Below are positions 1 through 5,450 of a stretch of DNA of 6,552 nt, piece by piece. The stretch's first letter is position 1. Every line of letters starts with the position of its first letter. The position numbers were made by a program, and so were the translations under genes. The stretch comes from Mariprofundaceae bacterium (GTDB lineage Bacteria; Pseudomonadota; Zetaproteobacteria; Mariprofundales; Mariprofundaceae). The DNA lies in contig JAUZQP010000213.1 in assembly GCA_030950965.1 (NCBI GenBank), forward strand, positions 1 to 6,552. The letters are read 5' to 3'. The notes beneath the pieces were generated by a model. The model was not told the origin of the DNA. It saw nothing but the letters and a program-made list of their open reading frames with translations, and did not search any database.

Positions 1-288
1 TTGATTATCAAGCATCTTGGTCTGCTTGCCTTGCCAGCGAATCAACAAGACCCGACCACTGGCAGCATGCGTTAGTCGCGCTGTTCCAGCATGGGCATTA
101 CCCTGCCAGTCCATCATCACTTGCCAGCGATGGTTCGGCTGCATCACAATCAAACGCGCTGATAGTTGAGGGTAGGGTCCAATAGCGGGGGCTGTATCGC
201 CTGCTTGTCTGCTGGTGCTCAACGGCTGGTGGGCAGAACATGCTGCCAACAGCCATAACAGCGCGATGGTCAGCAGCGTGTGACGCAT
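1..288 (-). CDS. lolB: LolB-like outer-membrane lipoprotein, N-terminal 96 residues (3' end beyond window)
   Basis: The ATG at 288 opens a frame that stays open to base 1, so only the first 96 residues are visible. They begin with a lipoprotein signal peptide: MRHT, a hydrophobic run rich in Leu, Ile, Ala and Trp, and the lipobox LAAC with Cys17. Ser18 at +2 predicts outer-membrane sorting. The mature part has alternating hydrophobic strands (LSARLIV, WQVMMDW, GRVLLIRW, MLDN), as expected at the start of a LolA/LolB-type incomplete beta barrel. LolB receives lipoproteins from periplasmic LolA and inserts them into the outer membrane. The call rests mainly on the lipobox and on gene order, because a TPR lipoprotein gene directly before lolB is known from Pseudomonas (PA4667-PA4668). 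Direct sequence likeness to E. coli LolB is weak by eye. The start touches the stop of the TPR gene (TAAATG), and the nearest purine-rich site, AAGG, is rather far upstream, so translational coupling is likely. Another lipoprotein family remains possible. Confidence 0.6.
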   Translation of the reverse strand, partial: MRHTLLTIALLWLLAACSAHQPLSTSRQAGDTAPAIGPYPQLSARLIVMQPNHRWQVMMDWQGNAHAGTARLTHAASGRVLLIRWQGKQTKMLDNQ

Positions 289-2058
289 TTACAGTCCGTG
301 CCTTATTTTATTCTCTAACGCGGTACGTTTACTGGTACGTGCTCGGCTGAGGGCATCTTGCCACGCTTGCCGCGCTGCTTGTTGCTTACCTTGTCGCCAC
401 AACATATCCCCCAGATGATCGAACATCACAGGGTCAATATTTTTAACCTTCGCTAAGGCTCGTCGCTGAATACGAGCCGCTTTACTGTACACGCCCCGTT
501 GGTAATAAATCCACGCCAATGAATCAAGGTAAAACCCATTGTCTGGCTGCTGCTTCAAAGCGCGTTGAACATAGCCTTCAGCCTCATCTAAACGTTCACC
601 GCGTTCAGCCAATGAATAACCAAAGAAATTCAATGCCTCAGCATCATCAGGGCTCTGTTGGAGCAGTTGTTGGATGGTGCTATCAATATCGCTGTAGCGT
701 TTGAAGTGATCGTAGGCTACGGCTCGATTGAGTAGCAAGCTGTTAGGGACAGGCGTTAAGGTCAGTGCTGGCTGTGTGTTGTCCAATATTTTTTGGTACG
801 CCTCTTGTTGCAGGTACACTGCGGATAACATACCCCAACCATCAGCGTAATCAGGTTTTTCTTTCAGTACGGCTAACAACGTACTTTCTGCCTCGGATAA
901 TTTTTTTTGTTCTATCGCAATAGCAGCAACGCGCAGCTGACTCATGGCATAGCGTTCGTGCGTGGAGGATACTTTAACATAATGCTGACGAGCCGAATCT
1001 AACTCACCCAGTAACTCTTGATTAACAGCCAAGTAAAAATGAAACATCTCATTTTCGGGTTCTAAGCGCAGTGCTTGAATCAATGCATCAGCCGCTTGGC
1101 GGTAATGTTTCGTCTCATAATTCAAGAGGCTTAATGTGGAGTAAATTTCCACTACTCCCTTGCTATATTGCAACATGCCTTGGTACACTTCGATAGCATC
1201 ATCCAATCGCTTTTGTTGGATTAAAAATTGACCCAATCGATGTGCTACTTGAAGTGCGCTAGGGTAGCGTGTAAGAAAGGCGCGCAGTATGGCTTCAGAT
1301 TTTTTATCATGCCCACTTTGATTCTCAATGCCACTGTGTAAAATAGTGACCTGCTCATCATGGGGTTTTAAAGCCTCGAGCCGAATAATGCTACGCCGTG
1401 CCTGCTTCATATTGTTTTGACGCAAGGCAATATCAGTTTGCAAATTGAGCATGATCGCTGATTCACGTTTTGCCAAGGATTCCTTCACTAATCTGCCAGC
1501 ACGCTTCCATTGCTTTTCTGCTAATAATAATTGCACCAAATACACACGAGAAGATTGCACGTTAGGGTTGCTGTCCAACACTGCTTGTAGGGTGGTGATG
1601 GCTTCTGTGTTTTTGCCCTGTACTTGTAAACTTTTGGCATAAATTTGGTGTAGCAGCACGGCATCGCTATGCTCTATGGTGCTAGCATCTACAGGGAACT
1701 TGCGTAACCAAGGTTGCAATAAAGCACTTGCTTTAGCTCCTTGCTTTGTTTCGATGTATAAACGTGCCAACTCCAGTTGTGGTGATAATTGAGTCGACCG
1801 TTTGGCAAGGATGCCCAAAAACATATAGGCCGCATTAAAATCACCATCATTTAAGGCAGCTTTACTGCTAAGGTAGAGAAATTCATCCGATTTCTTACTC
1901 AGCATGGTTCGCATATCTACCGCTGACTTTTTCGGCGTAGCAGCATGCGTGGCTTGATGTTGCGCGGTTACGGCTTTTTCAGTCGTTCCGTGCGTACCTT
2001 GGTGTGGCACGCAGCCAGTAACCAGCAATAGAATCAACATCATCAAATAATTTTGCAT
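289..2058 (-). CDS. TPR-repeat outer-membrane lipoprotein, LbcA (PA4667)-like
   Basis: This 589-residue protein has a lipoprotein signal peptide ending in VTGC (Cys16); Val17 at +2 fits outer-membrane sorting. A low-complexity linker rich in His, Ala and Thr runs to about residue 45. The rest is all-helical with degenerate TPR units from about 60 to 580. The clearest units are near 135-165, 300-335, 345-360, 405-435 and 470-540. The stretch from ALNFFGYSLAERG to LDSLAWIYYQRG (about 475-522) matches the conserved C-terminal signature of this family, where a near-invariant LDSxxW segment is typical. In Pseudomonas aeruginosa the family member LbcA binds the protease CtpA and promotes cleavage of peptidoglycan hydrolases; a similar scaffold role here is inference. 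No CtpA gene is in view. The start at 2058 is supported by a purine-rich AGAGAGAG site (2064-2071) five bases upstream and by the signal peptide. The LolB-like gene follows without a gap. An A8 run (901-908 on the plus strand) lies in the coding sequence. Confidence 0.95.
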   Translation of the reverse strand: MQNYLMMLILLLVTGCVPHQGTHGTTEKAVTAQHQATHAATPKKSAVDMRTMLSKKSDEFLYLSSKAALNDGDFNAAYMFLGILAKRSTQLSPQLELARLYIETKQGAKASALLQPWLRKFPVDASTIEHSDAVLLHQIYAKSLQVQGKNTEAITTLQAVLDSNPNVQSSRVYLVQLLLAEKQWKRAGRLVKESLAKRESAIMLNLQTDIALRQNNMKQARRSIIRLEALKPHDEQVTILHSGIENQSGHDKKSEAILRAFLTRYPSALQVAHRLGQFLIQQKRLDDAIEVYQGMLQYSKGVVEIYSTLSLLNYETKHYRQAADALIQALRLEPENEMFHFYLAVNQELLGELDSARQHYVKVSSTHERYAMSQLRVAAIAIEQKKLSEAESTLLAVLKEKPDYADGWGMLSAVYLQQEAYQKILDNTQPALTLTPVPNSLLLNRAVAYDHFKRYSDIDSTIQQLLQQSPDDAEALNFFGYSLAERGERLDEAEGYVQRALKQQPDNGFYLDSLAWIYYQRGVYSKAARIQRRALAKVKNIDPVMFDHLGDMLWRQGKQQAARQAWQDALSRARTSKRTALENKIRHGL

Positions 2059-2082
2059 TCAATCTCTCTCTACACGGTGTGC

Positions 2083-2097
2083 ATGAATAGCATTCAT
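2083..2097. repeat. Small perfect inverted repeat upstream of the TPR gene
   Basis: ATGAAT-agc-ATTCAT is a 6-bp perfect inverted repeat with a 3-base spacer. It lies 24 bases upstream of the TPR gene start, between that gene and the 155-bp element. It could be an operator or a weak mRNA hairpin in the leader. Six base pairs can arise by chance, and no promoter could be placed next to it. Confidence 0.35.
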
Positions 2098-2112
2098 CGG
2101 GGACTTGGTATG

Positions 2113-2267
2113 AGGACTGCGGAAAGAAATAAACATCTCAATAGTGCGCAGAATAGAAGTTTAGGTTCAGAAGAGGGAGCATATCATTGATATGTAACCA
2201 GTTCTGAAACGCAGAAGCTAAGCTTATAGACCAGCAGAAGGGGATGTTTATTTCTTTCCGCAGCCCT
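2113..2267. mobile_element. 155-bp MITE-like foldback element with 25-bp terminal inverted repeats
   Basis: The ends 2113-2137 and 2243-2267 are inverted copies of each other, identical at 24 of 25 positions (21 perfect in a row); both contain CTGCGGAAAGAAATAAAC. The middle is also palindromic about almost the same centre: TTCAGAA (2166-2172) pairs with TTCTGAA (2202-2208), and CATATCA-t-TGATATG (2180-2194) forms the core. The tetranucleotide TATG flanks both sides (2109-2112 and 2268-2271), a plausible 4-bp target duplication. There is no coding capacity for a transposase. Terminal repeats, symmetry, size and flanks fit a miniature inverted-repeat transposable element mobilised in trans, or an internally deleted insertion sequence. 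The parent family is not recognised. It separates the M67 gene from the TPR-lolB pair, and its last base contributes to the M67 stop codon. A long bidirectional RNA hairpin acting as a terminator or processing site is an alternative or added role. Confidence 0.75.
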
Positions 2268-2743
2268 TATGATGACTGGGTGATGGTACAAAACTGTCTG
2301 CTTGCATCATTCAATGCCCAATACGCTGTATCAGTCACTTGACCATCACAAACGCTTACAATGGGGTATAAAAACATATCCCAAGCATTTTCAAGGTCAG
2401 TAGGAGATGGACGTGCTAAGCAATCGGGATGCGAATGGAATACACCGATAATTTCTTGACCACTGCGACGCAATGCACGATCCACTGCTTGGTAAGCCGC
2501 AGGGTCTAGCTGGAATCGGTCGCTGGCGCGTTCTTTGTTGATGTTTTCGATAGCTACAGCGCGCTCAATCTGCCAATGTTGTTCATCGACCATGCCGATC
2601 AGTAAGCCACATACTTCATGGGGGTAACCAGCAGTTGCCGTATCTTGCATCAGCTTGGTCGCTGCTTCGCTAATCGTGTAATGCCGACTGTCTTGAGCTT
2701 CATCAATAACAGCTCGGTAAGCGGCAGTGTTAAAACGTTCCAT
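2267..2743 (-). CDS. JAMM/MPN+ (Mov34/PAD-1, peptidase family M67) metalloprotease
   Basis: This 158-residue protein is cytosolic, with no signal peptide or membrane segment. It has the complete zinc-binding JAMM set: Glu43 in PHEVCGLLIG, then H103-S-H105 followed by Ser113 and Asp116 in HSHPDCLARPSPTD, exactly the HxH-x7-S-x2-D pattern. The NINKERASDRFQLDP stretch before it is also typical of bacterial family members. Such enzymes hydrolyse isopeptide or thiocarboxylate-linked adducts on ubiquitin-like or sulfur-carrier proteins (for example Mec on CysO in Mycobacterium). No ThiS/MoaD-like partner or E1-like gene is in this window, so the substrate is unknown. About 20 residues precede the point where typical family members begin; GAGGA three bases before the ATG at 2743 still supports this start, and no later Met sits before Glu43 except Met32. 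The stop codon TAA spans the edge of the 155-bp element, so the last residues may have been reshaped by its insertion. Confidence 0.93.
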   Translation of the reverse strand: MERFNTAAYRAVIDEAQDSRHYTISEAATKLMQDTATAGYPHEVCGLLIGMVDEQHWQIERAVAIENINKERASDRFQLDPAAYQAVDRALRRSGQEIIGVFHSHPDCLARPSPTDLENAWDMFLYPIVSVCDGQVTDTAYWALNDASRQFCTITQSS

Positions 2744-2758
2744 AGTTCCTCGGATGAT

Positions 2759-2796
2759 GGAATGGTTCAGCGGTTATTGTGCCGCTGAACCACTCC
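2759..2796. repeat. Strong intergenic hairpin upstream of the M67 gene
   Basis: A 15-bp stem (2759-2773 with 2782-2796) is interrupted by one mismatch and closed by an 8-base loop; the inner 11 bp, TGGTTCAGCGG, are perfect. It lies between the isomerase stop and the M67 ribosome-binding site. In the minus-strand transcript it is followed by AUCAUCCGAGGA and not by a U run, so it is not a standard intrinsic terminator. It could protect or process the guaA-isomerase mRNA, or act as a leaky attenuator before the protease gene. The role is inferred. Confidence 0.65.
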
Positions 2797-2800
2797 AACC

Positions 2801-2851
2801 TGACATTTACACATGCTATCGTACCATCATTACGGTGATTGATGCATGTCA
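2801..2851. repeat. Nested alternative inverted repeats just downstream of the isomerase gene
   Basis: TGACAT (2801-2806) can pair with ATGTCA (2846-2851), while ACATGC (2811-2816) can pair with the overlapping GCATGT (2844-2849). The two pairings share bases and so exclude each other. With the stronger hairpin at 2759-2796 they give the 117-bp gap between the isomerase and M67 genes considerable folding potential. Stems of six pairs are weak evidence. Confidence 0.3.
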
Positions 2852-2860
2852 GACTAAGAC

Positions 2861-3622
2861 TTATTTACCTTCGATACTCAGTAATTCGACTTCAAATACC
2901 AACGTAGCATTTGCGCCAATCATTTTGCCCGCGCCATTAGCACCATAGGCCAATTCTGGTGGAATAACGAACTTGAACTTGCTGCCAACGTTCATCAACT
3001 GCACGCCTTCGGTCCAACCTTTGATCACGCCATTAAGCGGAAATGTCGCAGGTGTGCCGCGTTTGTAGGATGAATCAAACTCAGTGCCATCCATCAACGT
3101 GCCTTTGTAATTTACCGTTACTTTATCGGTAGCAGCAGGTGTTGCACCTTTGGCTTCAGTCAGGACTTCATACATCAGGCCACTTTCAGTTGTTTTCACA
3201 TGTTCCCCTTTGGCATATTCAGTGCGGAAAGTATCGCCAGCGGCGATGTTTTCAGCACCGGCAGCGTCGCGTGTTGCCTTCTCTTTATCTGCACGTTTCT
3301 TAAAGAAACTTTGCTTGGCAGTAGCCGCGACTTCAGGCTTTAAGGCTGGATCTTTACCATCGAGTTGATCACCGATTGCGGCAAACAATGCATCGCGATT
3401 AAGCGGTTCATTCAGTCCCTTGAGCGAATTACCAATGTCCATGCCGATGGCATAACTTACTTTGTCCATCTCAGATGTTAATGCAGCAGCACCATTCGCT
3501 GCTGGTGCAGCTTGTTCTGCAACCTTGCCCGCTGGTGTGCCAGGTTGAGAGGGTTTATCACAGCCGCTGACTAGCAATAATGCTACCGCTGCCGCACCCC
3601 AGATTAGGTGTTGTTTTTTCAT
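2861..3622 (-). CDS. FKBP-type peptidyl-prolyl cis-trans isomerase lipoprotein (FkpA/Mip family)
   Basis: From the ATG at 3622 the protein has 253 residues. It starts with a lipoprotein signal peptide (MKKQ, an Ala/Leu core, lipobox VSGC, Cys21). An Ala/Pro/Gly-rich linker runs to about 47, then the helical FKBP N-terminal dimerisation region (about 49-140), then the FKBP catalytic domain (about 165-251). Expected pocket residues are present: Tyr172 in VNYKG, Phe182-Asp183 in GTEFDSS, Val199-Ile200 and Trp203 in GVIKGW, Tyr226 in LAYG, and Phe243. It should catalyse proline isomerisation and chaperone folding in the periplasm. Asp22 at +2 is the inner-membrane retention residue in the E. coli Lol rules, so anchoring to the inner membrane is possible, unlike outer-membrane Mip. 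An earlier in-frame ATG at 3634 overlaps guaA, but GGGAG five bases before 3622 and the normal signal-peptide length favour the later start. The gene begins two bases after the guaA stop, so co-translation is likely. Confidence 0.95.
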   Translation of the reverse strand: MKKQHLIWGAAAVALLLVSGCDKPSQPGTPAGKVAEQAAPAANGAAALTSEMDKVSYAIGMDIGNSLKGLNEPLNRDALFAAIGDQLDGKDPALKPEVAATAKQSFFKKRADKEKATRDAAGAENIAAGDTFRTEYAKGEHVKTTESGLMYEVLTEAKGATPAATDKVTVNYKGTLMDGTEFDSSYKRGTPATFPLNGVIKGWTEGVQLMNVGSKFKFVIPPELAYGANGAGKMIGANATLVFEVELLSIEGK

Positions 3623-3624
3623 AT

Positions 3625-5163
3625 TTACTCCCATTCAATGGTTCCAGGAGGCTTAGATGTAATATCATACACCACCCGGTTCACGCCTTGTACTTCGTTA
3701 ATGATGCGGTTGGAGAACCGTGCCAATAATTCATGCGGCAGGTGAGAAAAATCTGCTGTCATACCGTCCAATGATTCCACTGAACGAATGGCAATACAGG
3801 ATTCATAGGTACGTTCATCTCCCATCACACCGACCGACTTCACAGGTAAAAGGACGGCGAAGCTTTGCCAAATTTTATGGTACAGTCCAGCAGATTTAAT
3901 CTCTTCGAGCACAATCGCATCGGCTTGGCGCAAAATATGCAGCCGTTCAGCCGTCACTTCACCCAAGCAGCGAATCGCCAAACCAGGGCCTGGGAATGGC
4001 TGACGGGAGATGACATCTTCAGGGATGCCCAGTTCACGACCGAGTTTACGCACTTCATCTTTGAATAATTCACGCAGCGGTTCCACCAGCGACATTTTCA
4101 TCTCTTCTGGCAAGCCACCGACGTTATGATGACTCTTAATGACTGCCGATTTCCCTTTCACCGATACCGATTCAATCACGTCGGGGTACAGGGTTCCTTG
4201 CGCCAAGAAATCGACTTGACCCATCACCTTGGCTTCTTCATCAAAAATTTCAATGAAGGCATGCCCAATACGTTTGCGTTTTTGCTCAGGATCGGTAATA
4301 CCAGCCAGTAGATCAAGGAAGCGTTGTTCCGCTTCAACATAATCCAATGGAATATTGAACTGATCACGGAAGACCTGTTGCACCTTCTCCGCCTCGCCAA
4401 AGCGCAGCATGCCATTATTGACGAAGATGCAGGTCAGTTGGTCGCCAATAGCCCGGTGAATCAACACCGCTGCCACCGATGAATCCACACCTCCAGACAG
4501 CGCGCAAATCACTTTTCCATCGCCAACTTGCTGGCGAATCGTCGCTATCGCTTGGTCGACGTAAGAGCCCATCGTCCATTGCCCATGACAAGCACAAGTT
4601 TGACGGACAAAGTGGGTCAAAAGTTCTGCCCCTTGTGGTGAATGAACCACCTCAGGGTGGAACTGAATGCCGTAGAACTGCCGTTGGTGGTCAGCCATGG
4701 CAGCATGCGGTGCATTCGGTGTGTGAGCGATATGAACAAAACCCGTGGGAGGTTGTTCAATGCGGTCACCGTGACTCATCCATACCTCCATCGTATCCTG
4801 CCTAGGCACAGCCTGAAACAGTCCTTGATGATCATCAATGTGAATCTGAGCGCGGCCGTATTCGCGGTGCGTAGCCTTACCGACCGTGCCGCCGAGCATG
4901 TGGGTCATCAACTGCATGCCATAGCAAATACCGAGCACAGGAAGTCCCAGCTCAAACACGCAGCCATGCACGCGCAAAGAGCCCTCCTCCAGCACCGAAT
5001 CGGGGCCGCCAGAAAGAATAATGCCTTGAGCATCGAAGTTTCGAATGGTTGTTTCGTCCACCGTTCCCGGGAGTATCTCACAATATACATGCGCTTCACG
5101 AATGCGTCGTGCAATGAGCTGTGTATATTGTGAGCCGAAATCAAGAATGAGTATGCGTTCCAT
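3625..5163 (-). CDS. guaA: GMP synthase, glutamine-hydrolysing
   Basis: This 512-residue enzyme converts XMP, ATP and glutamine to GMP, the last step of guanine nucleotide synthesis in the cytosol. The class I glutamine amidotransferase domain (about 4-190) shows FGSQ near the start, the oxyanion segment SGGPDS, the nucleophile Cys80 in LGICYGMQ, and the His169/Glu171 pair in QFHPEV. The ATP pyrophosphatase domain follows with the P-loop SGGVDSS (223-229). The C-terminal dimerisation domain ends in the family-typical VVYDITSKPPGTIEWE. Length is close to the E. coli enzyme (525). An in-frame ATG at 5178 would add five residues (MIGRK) but has no ribosome-binding site; the ATG at 5163 is preceded by AGGCAGGAAG and gives the usual MERILILDFGSQ start. 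No guaB is visible beside it. The isomerase gene follows after two bases. Upstream, the 114-bp leader and a foldback element separate it from hflX. Confidence 0.98.
   Translation of the reverse strand: MERILILDFGSQYTQLIARRIREAHVYCEILPGTVDETTIRNFDAQGIILSGGPDSVLEEGSLRVHGCVFELGLPVLGICYGMQLMTHMLGGTVGKATHREYGRAQIHIDDHQGLFQAVPRQDTMEVWMSHGDRIEQPPTGFVHIAHTPNAPHAAMADHQRQFYGIQFHPEVVHSPQGAELLTHFVRQTCACHGQWTMGSYVDQAIATIRQQVGDGKVICALSGGVDSSVAAVLIHRAIGDQLTCIFVNNGMLRFGEAEKVQQVFRDQFNIPLDYVEAEQRFLDLLAGITDPEQKRKRIGHAFIEIFDEEAKVMGQVDFLAQGTLYPDVIESVSVKGKSAVIKSHHNVGGLPEEMKMSLVEPLRELFKDEVRKLGRELGIPEDVISRQPFPGPGLAIRCLGEVTAERLHILRQADAIVLEEIKSAGLYHKIWQSFAVLLPVKSVGVMGDERTYESCIAIRSVESLDGMTADFSHLPHELLARFSNRIINEVQGVNRVVYDITSKPPGTIEWE
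3628..3632 (-). promoter_or_regulatory. Ribosome-binding site of the FKBP isomerase gene, inside the end of guaA
   Basis: GGGAG lies five bases before the ATG at 3622 and overlaps the last guaA sense codons (TGG GAG TAA). This spacing favours 3622 over the ATG at 3634, which lies wholly within guaA. It also implies that ribosomes finishing guaA sit on the start region of the next gene. Confidence 0.7.
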
Positions 5164-5173
5164 CTTCCTGCCT
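5164..5173 (-). promoter_or_regulatory. Ribosome-binding region deciding the guaA start
   Basis: On the minus strand AGGCAGGAAG stands immediately before the ATG at 5163. The AGG at its 5' end has usual spacing, while AGGA is only two bases from the ATG. The alternative ATG at 5178 has only pyrimidine-rich sequence upstream, so this site supports the 512-residue GuaA. Confidence 0.55.
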
Positions 5174-5188
5174 ATCATTGGAATGGGA

Positions 5189-5207
5189 AACAGGACGAAT
5201 GCCTGTT
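5189..5207. repeat. Small hairpin in the guaA leader
   Basis: AACAGG and CCTGTT form a 6-bp stem around a 7-base loop, 26 bases upstream of the guaA start. No U run follows it on the minus strand, so it is not an intrinsic terminator. No guanine (purine) riboswitch core was recognised in the 114-bp leader. It could be a weak leader structure or chance. Confidence 0.3.
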
Positions 5208-5277
5208 CTGTTCAAGCGCCGCACGCTAGCATGAGCATAGCCATTAGGCGATTTGCATGGCGATAGAGCACGCCTAG

Positions 5278-5437
5278 GAGGCTGTCCGAAAACAGGAATC
5301 GTAGCGAGCGGATGCTGGTTTGAGGCAGATTCCCTTGTGACTTGAGGCGAATACTTATTGTATTTAACAAAAATCATGAGGAAGCCTGTCCAAATCCAGC
5401 ACTTCCGCAGTAGGTTCTTCTATTCTCGGACAGTCTC
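5278..5437. mobile_element. 160-bp MITE-like element with CTAG target duplication, between hflX and guaA
   Basis: The ends are GAGGCTGTCCGAAAA (5278-5292) and, inverted, GAGACTGTCCGAGAA (5423-5437), matching at 13 of 15 positions, with weaker agreement a few bases further in. Subterminal segments at mirrored distances also pair imperfectly: GCGGATGCTGGTTTG (5308-5322) with CAAATCCAGCACTTCCGC (5391-5408). Both sides carry CTAG (5274-5277 and 5438-5441), a rare tetranucleotide and a good 4-bp target duplication. The YTAR-type target and GAG ends recall the IS5 family, but that assignment is from memory and tentative. There is no transposase; a minus-strand frame opening at 5377 reads out through the left end and is probably not a gene. 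The element starts 10 bases past the hflX stop, so it may have displaced the original hflX terminator or guaA promoter, or may carry its own transcription signals. None could be placed with confidence. Confidence 0.7.
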
Positions 5438-5450
5438 CTAGAAGTGTGCC

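Noticed and set aside
2059..2266. Sigma70 promoter for the TPR-lolB pair within the first element
   Set aside because: TATGCT- and TATAAG-like -10 boxes exist, but none has a good -35 box at 16-18 bases.
2113..2267. Integron attC site or CRISPR repeat
   Set aside because: The ends lack the attC core (GTTRRRY pattern), there is no integrase or cassette array, and the sequence is a single palindrome without spaced direct repeats.
4642..5133. A 163-codon plus-strand open frame opposite guaA
   Set aside because: It lies wholly antisense to the well-supported guaA reading frame, shows no family motif, and has the His/Arg-rich composition typical of a shadow frame.
5164..5277. Purine riboswitch in the guaA leader
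   Set aside because: The conserved loop-loop core and three-way junction were not seen; only one 6-bp hairpin is present.
5141..5377. A 78-codon minus-strand frame starting inside the second element
   Set aside because: It runs from the element into the guaA leader and start in another frame, has no recognised transposase motif, and lacks a ribosome-binding site. It might be a relic of a transposase N-terminus, but that cannot be supported.
5278..5437. Intrinsic terminator of hflX
   Set aside because: The inverted repeats are over 100 bases apart with no U tract after the stem, and flanking CTAG copies favour a mobile element.
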